This document shows positions 24,036-35,300 of a stretch of 64,000 nt of DNA, in pieces (within the stretch, counting starts at the first letter, position 1; each line of letters starts with the position of its first letter). Position numbers and translations under genes: made by a program. Source of the stretch: Corydoras sp. C115. Taxonomy: Eukaryota > Chordata > Actinopteri > Siluriformes > Callichthyidae. Below the pieces are notes generated by a model. That model saw only the letters and a list, made by a program, of their open reading frames with translations. It did no database searches and was not told the origin of the DNA. The stretch covers positions 1,089,501 to 1,153,500 of the forward strand of contig JAFMOC010000159.1 of the NCBI GenBank assembly GCA_019802505.1, given 5' to 3'.

Positions 24036-25365
24036 ATATTTCATAATATGGCATTTTATGATATTGGGCTCCCAAAATCACCCCTAACTCAACATTATAA
24101 AAGTAATAAATTTTTTTGCAGTACTTACCATCACCCTCATGAAATCAGACGAACAAAGGCCTCTCTAAATCTGATAAAAGTAATAAATCAGTTAATTTTA
24201 GTTATCAAGGTACATAAATTCAATATAAAATAACAATTATAACTACACTGCAGTGTTTCTACTACCACGACCAGATTAATTCAGCAAACTCGACATAATT
24301 TTGAATTCATATGCCCGCCATATTTAAGATGCAGTGAGTCTGAATATGTTTTTAAAAAAAACATTCCGATATAAGTGACCACATTTGTCGAACGCACGTT
24401 TCTTTTACATCCTTTCTAAATGTTTGCTTATTAAGCAGGTTACACTAAGCATTCGCCACTTTTCAAAGAAAACTCCGTAACGTGTACAGGACGCATTTTT
24501 ACTTTTAAACTGTTTTCAAACACGGCAGCTTTACATGATATCTAAACGCGTTAACAGCGTTAGCTAGTAAAACAAACCGCTATGGTCACAATGAAATCCT
24601 TATTTAAAACAAAAAGAATCATTCACTCTTCTCTTACCTGCAATCCTTTCTTGAGATGTTTTAAAAGCGATCCCAAAGTGTTCTTCCTTGCGCGCCAACG
24701 TCTTGTCATGTGGTGTCATCAAACGTCTTCAAATATTTTGTTAGGTTTGCTCAATTCTGTAGTCACTTTGACAATACTTAATCTTATATGCAATGGTTAT
24801 GTAAAAAATTTAATCCATCAAACATGCAAAATATTGCACTGCACCAAGTCTTTTAATTAAGCAATGTTCAAAAATTTAAATTTTAGGTAGAAAATGCTCA
24901 ATTTAATGAGCAAAAATTACTGGACTCAGGAATCATTTTTTAGAGTGTGTGTGCTGTTATAAAAGTGCTGATAAGCAGTTAACATCCTTTTTTTCTCAAA
25001 CCAGTGGAGTGATCTATGGCGATCTACATGCACTGTGAGATCGACCAGTCGATCGCCATCAACGAATTGGGCACGCCTGTTTTAAAACATAAAACTATTG
25101 CCCAAAAAATAACAGCATTACTGTTTTTAATTAGTAATCCACACTGGCTTTAAAAGTATTTCATGCTGACAGAACTTCCTGCCCGTTGCCACCGCTTATG
25201 CTTGCATGTTTTAGCATAGCTATAGATGTCAGCATATCCACTGTGAGCAAAAGAGTATTCACAGTATTACAGAAAACACAAAACGCAGCACATTCATTTC
25301 CCTGTACTTTTCGAAAAGTACATATTCTCATAACAAATGTGATTTTCGGGTCACAGAATCCAATG
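24036..25365. other. Right end of TIR segment and flank, no gene seen
   Basis: Contains the probable 5' noncoding exon and promoter of the SAMD3-like gene (around 24636-24720, with GGCGCGCAAGG on the minus strand), then the right 16-bp TIR. Beyond it is unassigned AT-rich sequence. Confidence 0.4.
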
Positions 25366-25655
25366 GGGGCGGCACGGTGGCTTAGTGGTTAGCACGTTCT
25401 CCTCTCAGCACTAGGGATTCCCGGTTCGAATCCCCATCTGGGTGGAGTTTCCATGTTCTCCCCGTGTCTGCGTGGGTTTCCTCCGGGTTCTCCGGTTTCT
25501 TCCCACAGTCCAAAAACATGGATCAAGTTAATTGAATTCTCCAAATTGCCCCATATAGAGTGTGTCTGTGTGAGTGAGTGTGTGCCCAGCGATGGATTGG
25601 CGCCCTGTCCTGGGTCTATCTGACCAGCGACCGAGACGTTCTCCCCTGGATGGGC
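25366..25655 (+). mobile_element. V-SINE, 3'-truncated
   Basis: Complete from tRNA head to CTCCCCTGGATGGGC, then sequence unrelated to the tail. The next SINE, 40 bp away, is inverted relative to it. Confidence 0.88.
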
Positions 25656-25695
25656 CGTTGTAGCTGTGTTTGGAGAAGCGGAGATGGGGAAGATT

Positions 25696-25930
25696 TTATT
25701 CATCTATCCATTATTTTATTTGACTAGGGTCGCAGGGTAGTTCCCCATCCCCATCCAAGGGAGAACGTTTCGGGCGCTGGGCAGATACACCCAGGACAGG
25801 GCACCAATCTATCGCTGGTCACACACTCACACACACAAACACACTCTATATGGGGCAATTTGGAGAATTCAATTGACCTTGATCCATGTTTTTTGAACTG
25901 TGGGAGGAAATTGGAGAACCCAGAGGAAAC
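25696..25930 (-). mobile_element. V-SINE, 5'-truncated
   Basis: Tail, body and part of the core on the minus strand, ending at CCAGAGGAAACATGAGG. With the copy at 25366 it forms an inverted pair able to fold. Confidence 0.85.
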
Positions 25931-26608
25931 ATGAGGAACATCTATAGAAATACGGACCAACTCAGGTTGCATATTTGTCCAATTCGTGACGATTCCATAA
26001 ATTTCTTTGTCCCTGTAAATTATGGCTGTTAAAAGCACGGCGGTTCCTCCGGGATGAAAGGCGTGCACCAGATTTGAACGCGTTCAGTGGTTTGTATTGG
26101 AATAAAAAAAAAGATGGATGCTGCAGAGCTTTGCAACATCGTAGGTCGATTTGAGCCTTTCTAAGTGTTTTGAGCACAAATATAGCAAATGAAAATGCGT
26201 TATTGATATAGATTATAGGAATTAATGTATTATAGTATTTATAGTATAATTCATATTTATAGTATTTACGATTATAGCAATTAAATATATTGTTATAGAT
26301 GTTCATGACGCTTCTATTGGAATTAACACACGTAATGCAGTTATTAATGTATTAAAGTTATTAAAGTGATATTCGACATTCAACAGATATTCGCGTTTTG
26401 TTCCGCATCCCACTCTCAATCAAAGACCTAAAATCATTTCATTTTATGAATCACAACTGAATCGAAAACAAACATCAACCTTCATATTTGTCAAAATCCC
26501 CGATCAGTTGATTTATCCGAGTAATCCATCATACAGCCGGAATCGCAGGGCAGCCGTAAGGGACAGCAAGAGACCGTCTATAAAGTGCAGTTATTGGGGA
26601 AAAATAAA

Positions 26609-27680
26609 CAGGCACCCTGAGCACAGTCTGACTCACCGGGGGCGCCCTGAGCACAGTCTGACTCACCGGGGGCACTCTGAGCACAGTCTGACTCACCGGG
26701 GGCACTCTGAGCACAGTCTGACTCACCGGGGGCACTCTGAGCACAGTCTGACTCACCGGGGGCACTCTGAGCACAGTCTGACTCACCGGGGGCACCCTGA
26801 GCACAGTCTGGCTCACCGGGGGCGCCCTGAGCACAGTCTGGCTCACCGGGGGCACCCTGAGCACAGTCTGGCTCACCGGGGGCACTCTGAGCACAGTCTG
26901 ACTCACCGGGGGCACCCTGAGCACAGTCTGACTCACCGGGGGCACTCTGAGCACAGTCTGACTCACCGGGGGCACCCTGAGCACAGTCTGACTCACCGGG
27001 GCGCACTCTGAGCACAGTCTGACTCACCGGGGGGCACTCTGAGCACAGTCTGACTCACCGGGGGCACTCTGAGCACAGTCTGACTCACCGGGGGCACCCT
27101 GAGCACAGTCTGGCTCACCGGGGGCGCCCTGAGCACAGTCTGGCTCACCGGGGGCTCCCTGGGGGCGCCCTGAGCACAGTCTGGCTCACCGGGGGGCGCT
27201 CTGAGCACAGTCTGACTCACCGGGGGGGGGCACAGTCTGAGCACAGTCTGACTCACCGGGGGCACTCTGAGCACAGTCTGGCTCACCGGGGGCGCTACAC
27301 AAACTGAGCACAGTCTGGCTCACCTAAATCGCACTCTGAGCACAGTCTGGCTCACCGGGGGCACAGTCTCTGAGCACAGTCTGACTCACCGGGGGGCTTG
27401 AGCACAGTCTGACTCACAGGGGCACTGCACAGTCTGGCTCACCGGGGGCACTGAGCACAGTCTGACTCACCGGGGCACTCTGAGCACAGTCTGACTCACC
27501 GGGGGGGGGCACAGTCCCTGAGCACAGTCTGAGAGCACAGACTGTGCTCACCGGGGGCACTCTGAGCACAGTCTGACTCACCGGGGGCAAGGACCTGAGC
27601 ACAAACCTGAAACGGACTCACCACTGAGCACCGTGAGCACACGGTCTCTTCACCGGACTCTCCGCTGCGGTCGGATACAT
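26609..27680. repeat. 30-bp GC-rich minisatellite
   Basis: The unit is GCACTCTGAGCACAGTCTGA plus CTCACCGGGG. About 13 units are in strict 30-bp register to 27000, followed by about 15-20 units with slippage in the G-run, truncations and substitutions. Positions vary mainly at CACTCTG/CACCCTG/CGCCCTG and at TGACTCA/TGGCTCA. Because 30 is divisible by three, several frames stay open on both strands; these are not genes. Confidence 0.97.
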
Positions 27681-27745
27681 TGAGTCAGTCTCTTAGTAAA
27701 ATAAATAGAGAGAGCTGAGCTGGGGCACTCTGAGCACGGTCTGCT

Positions 27746-28077
27746 TAGTGGTTAGCATGTTCTCCTCTCAGCGCTAGGGATTCCAGGTTCGAATCCCCAT
27801 CTGGGTGGAGTTTCCATGTTCTCGCCGTGTCTGCGTGGGTTTCCTCCGGGTTCTCCGGTTTCCTCCCACGGTCTAAAAACATGGATCAAGGTGAATTGAG
27901 TTCTCCAAATTGCCCCATATAGAGTGTGTCTGTGTGAGTAAGTGTGTGACCAAGCGATAGATTGGCGCCCTGTCCTGGGTCTATCTGCCCAGCGCCCGAG
28001 ACGTTCTCCCCTGTTTGGGCATGGGGAACCCCACCGCGACCCTAATAGAGGATAAAGCGGGAGAGTGAATGAATGAA
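27746..28077 (+). mobile_element. V-SINE lacking its first ~15 bases
   Basis: The usual GGCGGCACGGTGG start is replaced by minisatellite-like GCACTCTGAGCACGGTCT running straight into GCTTAGTGGTTAGC, so the array and the SINE are fused. Confidence 0.88.
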
Positions 28078-28552
28078 TTTTGCTGAAATATTATGATTGT
28101 AGTTTGTTCTCTATTTACAAATGATTGTTATGTTCCAATAAAATATGTAGTCAGCGATTTCGTTCCAAATAATTAAATGCATTTTACTGACTAGACAAAC
28201 AGTGTACAGCAGACGAACACCAGTCCCAATCCTACGAGAGCTCTCTCTCCTCTCTCTGAGGGACTCCAAGACAAAAGACTTCCTCTATATACATAGCATA
28301 CACTTTTTTGATACGTAGATTACATACTTTCAAACCGTTAGGAAGAATTCATGCAATTCACGTCTTTTTATGTTTAATAAATTCCAACATTTATTAGTAT
28401 TAGTGTAATTTAATAGCATTAATAAAGTAATTTACGAAAAAATGTGAACTCGTATGTGAGAGAGCAGCGGTGAAACGCGAATGTTTGCTGAATGTCGAAT
28501 ATCAAACTCACTCTACCGACGTGGTTATTATTTGATATTTTCCTTTCCTTAT

Positions 28553-28892
28553 TCCTTATCTCCCGCTTTATCCTCTATTAGGGTCGTGGGGGGGGTTCCC
28601 CATGCCCATCCAGGGGAGAACATCTCGGACGCTGGGCAGATAGACCCAGGACAGGGCGCCAATCCATCGCTGGGCACACACTCACTCACACAGACACACT
28701 CTATATGGGGCAATTTTTGAGAATTCAATTGACTTGATCCATGTTTTTGAACTGTGGGAGGAAACCGGAGAACCCGGAGGAAACCCACGCAGACACGGGG
28801 AGAACATGGAAACTCCACCCAGATAGGGATTCGAACCGGGAATCCCTAGTGCTGAGAGGCGAACGTGCTAACCACTAAGCCACCGTGCCACC
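28553..28892 (-). mobile_element. V-SINE, full length
   Basis: TTTGATATTTTC before and TTTGATATTTTC after it form a target duplication. It inserted just beyond the right 31-bp inverted repeat. Confidence 0.9.
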
Positions 28893-29306
28893 TTTGATAT
28901 TTTCTGTTTATGAACTGTACAGCCATCTTAAACTTCTTAAAAGGTGTTTACGTTGTTACTCGGCCAAGTTGCACTGCAAGAACTTTTTTTTTTGTGTATC
29001 CGACTTTAGATTCCAATTCAGAGGGTGTTCGTTTATGTGATACCTAATGGAAAAATCAGCTTTCCATTAAAAGCGACACAACTTGAAAGCATGGTTACAG
29101 CGGGGTAGAGAGAACACGGATAGTTTTTCGGCATTATACAGCAATTGTGAGTTTTTTTTGTGGAAGTATTTTAAACGTGCTAACAGATTTAACCAGAGCT
29201 AATAAAAAAAAAACCTGAACCTAAGTTTTAAACACTTTGACTAAATCTGCGATTTTTTTCGTGAGTGAACATGTACACAACCAATCTTCATTCTGAGATG
29301 TGAAAT

Positions 29307-29654
29307 CATTCATTCATTCATTATCTCCCGCTTTATCCTCTATTAGGGTCGCGGTGGGGTTCCCCATGCCCATCCAGGGGAGAACGTCTCGGGCGCTGGG
29401 CAGATACACCCAGGACAGGGTGCCAATCCATCGCTGGGCACACACTCACTCACACACAAACACTCTATATGGGGCACTTTGGAGAATTCAATTGACTTGA
29501 TCCATGTTTTTGGACTGTGGTAGGAAACCGGAGAACCCGGAGGAAACCCACGCAGACACGGGGAGAACATGGAAACTCCACCCAGATGGGGATTCGAACC
29601 GGGAATCCCTAGTGCTGAGAGGCGAATGTGCTAACCACTAAGCCACCGTGCCGT
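29307..29654 (-). mobile_element. V-SINE, full length
   Basis: GATGTGAAATCA on both sides is a 12-bp target duplication. Very close to the copy at 14607. Confidence 0.92.
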
Positions 29655-30246
29655 GATGTGAAATCAGACAGAACAAATCCAGTACTGAAGCAATGAGCAT
29701 CTGCAGTAACGCCTCACATATCGTTGGTTACGTTTCAGAGACCCCGCAACGTAGCATTATAATTATTGGATAATTTATTTTTACGGCTTCACAAACCCTT
29801 CCCAAAGTCGTATAAATACTTCATGCTAGTAAACACTTTCTAAACTCTTAAACCTTTGAATTTAGCAACATGTATAGATATATACAGAATTAAGATATAC
29901 TTCAAAAACCAACCTGAGAAAACATTTAATCGTCTTTGCTCCCATGCAATTTTACCCTAAGGATTAATAAAGTATTCTGATTCTAATTTACAGTATATCC
30001 AGCAATTGTGGACCCTGGTTTCAGACATTTAATGAAGGAGTTCGAGAATAAAAATCGGACACCCACACTTGTACTTAACCATGAATTTTGTCTCTTGTTA
30101 CACCCCTAATTATTGGTGGTGCATTCAACAAGGAAACAATGTTTTTATTTCCATAAGAAACAAAATGACATGTCCTCAGCAGTTTGTAATCATATGTGCA
30201 CCCTGCAATGTGGACAAGTGGATTAAACAAGGATAGTCTGGCCTCT

Positions 30247-30360
30247 TAGTAGGTGGGTTTCCTCCCACAGTCAAAAAACTCCAAATTACCTCATAGAGTG
30301 CATCGGTGTGAGTGTGCCCAGCGATAGATTGGCACCCTGTCCTGGGTGTTCCCTCATAAC
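30247..30360 (+). mobile_element. V-SINE internal fragment
   Basis: Only GGTTTCCTCCCACAGTC through GATTGGCACCCTGTCCTGGG is left. Confidence 0.75.
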
Positions 30361-30737
30361 TTTCATATGGTAAGCAAAAAAAAAAAAAAAAAAAATTATA
30401 ATAATAATAAAAAAAGTAAAAAAAATAAATAAACAATTTCACAGCACCCAAATCTACCATACATATATACCCAACTTAAAATTTTTCATTCAGCATTAAA
30501 AACAAAACACAGACACTACCTTTTCATAATCTTTTTTTTATTTTTAAATGTGCTTTTGATATCTTAAATAGAAAAGAACATGCAAACATACAGAACTAGC
30601 AAGATATCAACAACTGCAACCAGTTAGTTGACATGTGAAACACCTTTTAACAAATATTGCTCAAAGAAACTGTTCCGTTTGTCCATAGAACGCCACATTT
30701 TGAAAATGACCTGACAAATGTCAGGGTAGAGAATAAG

Positions 30738-30739
<2 letters not shown>

Positions 30740-30789
<50 letters not shown>
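30740..30789. repeat. Poly(A) tract of about 50 bp
   Basis: A single uninterrupted A run; either a retroposon tail on the plus strand or a simple repeat. Nothing recognisable lies immediately 5' of it. Confidence 0.9.
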
Positions 30790-30790
<1 letters not shown>

Positions 30791-30979
30791 GAGGAGACTG
30801 CATTACATTGAGACAAATCATATAATAATGTGTAGTCATGATATTAATATAAGAAATTGTTTTATGTTGCTGGGAAAGGATTAATCGCAATAAACTGAAA
30901 ATCCTGTATTTAAGCCAAATCATAAAAATACAATGAACTCTGTAATCAAAAAGATCATGCCATCAGCTACTTTAGATAA

Positions 30980-31415
30980 TAAAGCAATGAAGTTCAAGTG
31001 GGCATGCATTGTTGTGAATAAATCATGAAAAAAGCAGTGTGGTTAGACATGACACATAGCGGAGTATAATTCTCTTTCCCGTGATTTATTCAAACTATTG
31101 CACAACCTCAAGGACCTTATTGCTTTTATAAAACGGTTACATACACACTATAAGATTTTTTTTTAATAAAAATCTAAAAATCATTTTTAAATTGAATGCT
31201 GATCTGAAGTTCATGTTTCTAGTTTCTCTAACAATCAAATATTGCCATCTAGTGGCCAACTAGTTGACAAAATAGGGAAAATAATGTATTATATATCACG
31301 CATTGAAACTAATTTGAAGCGGTCAGAGTTGTGCATCATTGTCAATTATGTCATGGCCGGACAAACAGCTTGGCCAGCCAGATTTCAGGACCAGAACTAC
31401 CCGTTTTATAAGACA
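30980..31415. repeat. Foldback repeat family, longest copy
   Basis: TGAATAAATCATGAAAAAAG opposed by CTCTTTCCCGTGATTTATTC around ACACATAGCGGAGTATAATT; then CCTTATTGCTTTTATAAAAC, ATTGCCATCTAGTGGCCAAC, a TATATCACGCATTGA block and GTCAATTATGTCATGGCCGG. Confidence 0.65.
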
Positions 31416-32364
31416 TTTTACACAGTGTTACACAAAAGTTTTAGACACCCTAGGTCAACTTCATTATACTGCCTTTCTTCAGCAATGAGATCAAATAAAG
31501 AGACAACTAAAATAACATGGTTATTAAAGTAAATGAAACAAATAAACCTTGGTAAGATAAAGTCTTAGGAAAGACATACAATGCAATCCCACTTTTAGAA
31601 AGATATGAAGGGACTAGTTAAACTTTCCAAACAACATCTTTAATAACCAACTGATTATAAATGTCTGCAAATGTGTCATACTTGCAATTTTTGGGATAAT
31701 TTATGCAGTGTAACATTGTAATTGAATCATTCTCAAGCAGAGTGACCTAAAGACTTGCGGTACAAAAAAAGCCATAAACACCTTAAACAGTTGGTGTATA
31801 AAACAATACAACACATTTGGTGCTTTAATAAAAAAAAGAATAACAAAATAAAAATTCCAAAAGCTGGAAGACATAAATGACCATGTTCAAAAAGTTTAAA
31901 CAAAGCACCTGAAACCTTAATAAGGACATAGAAAAAACACTAAGCTTTCCATAAACTAAGCCTAGATAAACTAGTGCAAACAAGTAACTGCAGATAAGGC
32001 AATGATGTAATAATGGGAATAATGTAAAAGGAAGACTAAGCGAAGACAAAAAAAAGCTGATTCTTTTGAGGCTATTCCCTTTTAAACATGTTTTAGAGTC
32101 ATTTGGTTTTTCACAAAGGCAGAGAGGTAAAGCCCACTTGTTTTAGTCTTCTTAACACTGTTCAATCAAACGCTGAATTTTTTGATATTGCTAAAAGATT
32201 AAACATAAAATAAGACAGCAAATCACTTTCCTCTTGTTATACTAGATTATAGTAATAGCTAATCAAAACACAGCTGGGGAGGATATGATGGCTTTCTTTC
32301 CAATATCATACATACATTTCCAGAAAGTGAATTAGTCATCTCTCATGCAATCGGGAACAAAGAA
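31416..32364. other. Downstream of mlxip stop, nothing identified
   Basis: AT-rich; probably contains the mlxip 3' UTR on the minus strand (AATAAA-type signals occur, e.g. complement near 31825), but no end could be fixed. Confidence 0.4.
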
Positions 32365-35300
32365 CTAGGATGCATTAGGGTGCTGTTTGGAGTTGGTAAT
32401 AGATTGTACAGCTTCTACTGGAAGGAGTGTGGGGTTGGTCAAGATGGAGGTGGTGGTGCTTAGCTGCCTGAGTGTCCCTAAAGCCACTGTTTGAAGTAAG
32501 AGTGAGAGAGAGATTAAGTGAGATTAAGTGACAATAAGAGCGAGATTACAACATCTTCGATAAAAAAAAGAAATACCGCTAAATAAAGATCTCGGCGGCA
32601 AATCGTTAGTAAAAACTATAAGGGTGGAAGAGATGGTACTTTAGTGATAGATTGGTTTTAGTTGAGGACTGGACTTTAAACTAATGCATGGTTTAGACTT
32701 TTTTTTTTAAAGCTGTAGCTAGAAAGTTTGCTAATTACATGTTGTTTTAGTTGTTTGTGAGAGAAGTGCACAAGTGTAGAGGAGCATTGCACTGCAGGCA
32801 TTTGATGGCACATTCTTCAAATGTTAAATATGGAATGAATAAATGTAATTACCTAGTGACTGGATTTTAATTTCATCTAATTAAATTTCTCTATTAAATT
32901 AAAATAGAACAAATTCTATTCAATAATAGGTTTTAGTAAGCAATATCATAGTATGATATACATCACACTGTAACGTTCTTAGTTTTTAATGTTAGAAAAA
33001 TATAAAAGACATTTTTGTGCATCAATTACTCTGCACAATAAAGTTTATTTTTATAAATTGACAGATTAGGCTTTGCTCTTCCATCTGGCAACTTAAGGAC
33101 ACATCTACCACTTCATGTGTTATTAACACATCAAATAAAATTTGACAAACAAGAAATCCTAACAATAATCACATTTGAAATATGTAGAGATTTGTTATAT
33201 TAAGGTATATATAGGTATACATACAGTGGGTTGCAAAAGTATTCATACCCCTTGAACTTTTCCATATTTTGTCACATACCACAAACATAAATATATTTCA
33301 CTGGAATTTAATGTGAAAGACCAACACAAAGTGGTATACAATTGTGAAGTGGAAGGAAAATTATACATGAATCAACATTTTTTTTTACAAATAAAAAACT
33401 GAAAAGTGCGACGTGCAAAAGTATTCAGCCCCCCAAAAGTATTCAGCCCTTTGTGGAGCCAATACTTTGTGGAGCCACCTTTTGCTGCAATTACAGCTGC
33501 AAGTCTTTTAGGGTATGTCTCCACCAGCTTTGCACATCTAGTGACTGAAATTCTTGTCCATTCCTCCTTGCAAAACAGCTCAAGCTCAGTCAGATTGGAT
33601 GGAGAGCGTTTGTGAACAGCAGTTTTGAGATCTTGCCACAAATTCTCAATTGGGTTTAGGTCTGGACTTTGACTGGGCCATTCTAACACATGAATATTCT
33701 TTTTTTTAAACCACTCCATTGTAGCTCTGGCTTTATGTTTAGGGTCGTTGTCCTGCTGGAAGGTGAACCTCCGCCCCAGTCTCAAATCTTTTGCTGACTC
33801 CAACAGGTTTTCTTCCAAGATTGCCCTGTATTTGGCTCCATCCATCTTCCCATCAACTTTGACCAACTTCCCGGTCCCTGCTGAAGAGAAGCACCCCCAG
33901 AGCATGATGCTGCCACCACCATATTTGACAGTGGGGATGGTGTTTTCAGAGTGATGTGCAGTGTTATTTCTCCGCCACACATAGCGTTTTACATTGTGGC
34001 CAAAAAGTTCAATTTTGGTCTCGTCTGACCAAAGCACCTTCTTCCACATGTTTGCTGTGTCCTCAACATGGCTTCTGGCAAACTGCAAACGGGACTTCTT
34101 ATGGTTTTCTTTTAACAATGGCTTTCTCCTTGCCACTCTTCCATAAAGACCACATTTGTGTAGTGCACGACTAATTGTTGTCCTGTGGACAGTTTCCCCC
34201 ACCTGAGCTGTGGCTCTCTGCATTTCATCCAGAGTCACCATGGGCCTCTTGGCTGCCTCTCTGATCAGTGATCTCCTTGTTCGGCCTGTAAGTTTAGGTG
34301 GACGGCCTTGTCTTGGCAGGTTTACTGTGGTGCCATACTCTTTCCATTTCCGGATGATGGATTGAACAGTGCTCCGTGAGATGTTCAAAGCTTTGGAAAT
34401 CTTTTTATAACCTAAGCCTGCTTTAAACTTCTCCAAAACCATATTCCTAACCTGTCTGGTGTGTTCTTTGGACTTCATGATGTTGTTTGCTCCCCAATAT
34501 TCTCTTAACCAACATCTGAGGCCGTCACGGAGCAGCTGTATTTGTACTGAGATTAGATTACACACAGGTGGACCCTTTTGAGTCATTAGCACTCATCAGG
34601 CAACTTCTGAATGCAATTGGTTGCACTCAGGGAAAAGGGGGCTGAATACTTTTGCACGTCGCACTTTTCAGTTTTTTATTTGTAAAAAAAATGTTGATTC
34701 ATGTATAATTTTCCTTCCACTTCACAATTGTATACCACTTTTGTGTTGGTCTTTCACATTAAATTCCAGTGAAATATATTTATGTTTGTGGTTGTAATGT
34801 GACAAAATATGGAAAAGTTCAAGGGGTATGAATACTTTTGCAACCCACTGTAAGTATTTATGTATAAATTTAAAATTGTGATACTAAGAATAATCGGTTT
34901 TTCCCTTTCATTTGGCAATTTAAAGACATATCTATGTTCACATTAATATGTCAAATTAAAATTTCCTGATTTCAACAAATATAGTCATGACAAGCAGAAA
35001 ATCCCAATCACAATAATAAACTTGAAATATGCAATGAAAAAATAAATATAAACAAATATATTTTTGCTCTGCAGAGGCAAGCCAAAGGTTGTAAGTAATC
35101 ATAAGAATGCACATAAATATTTAATGCAAATGTGCCTATATTATTAGTATATGAAGTTATGTAATAAAGCTTTTTTTGCTGATGTGGAAATTTCAAATTC
35201 TACTAATAATAATACTAATAATTGTGGAACATACTGTATACAACATTCAAAGTTAATGAACATTTATACAGCCTAAAAAAATATTACTTCAAGATAGAAA

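Larger units (their letters stand above)
19983..24947. mobile_element. TIR-bounded ~5 kb segment carrying the SAMD3-like gene
   Basis: A perfect 16-bp inverted repeat, CACTCTAAAAAATGAT at 19983-19998 and its complement at 24932-24947, brackets the SAMD3-like gene and its likely promoter. The two flanking bases are TG on both sides. The CACTCTAAAAAATG end is common to fish DNA-transposon families. No transposase is visible, so if it is an element it is non-autonomous, or the gene itself is the mobility protein. It contains a truncated V-SINE (23806-24035) and a small palindromic repeat (20812-21138). Confidence 0.55.
26368..28503. repeat. 31-bp inverted repeat pair bracketing the minisatellite
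   Basis: GATATTCGACATTCAACAGA (26368-26398) recurs inverted at 28473-28503, matching 28 of 31 bases (GATATTCGACATTCAGCAAA when complemented). The enclosed 2.1 kb holds the minisatellite and one V-SINE. It could be the ends of an element; flanking similarity outside the 31 bp is weak. Confidence 0.5.

Noticed and set aside
25940..26100. Protein-like minus-strand stretch (HPGGTAVLLTAIIYRDKE)
   Set aside because: It looks somewhat coding, but I found no matching neighbouring exons or clear splice sites and no family resemblance; left unannotated.
26508..27602. Long ORFs on both strands across the minisatellite
   Set aside because: The unit is 30 bp, so any frame without a stop stays open; several frames on both strands are open with purely periodic products.
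26609..27680. Possible CRISPR-like array
   Set aside because: The repeats are contiguous without unique spacers, in a vertebrate genome; it is a minisatellite.
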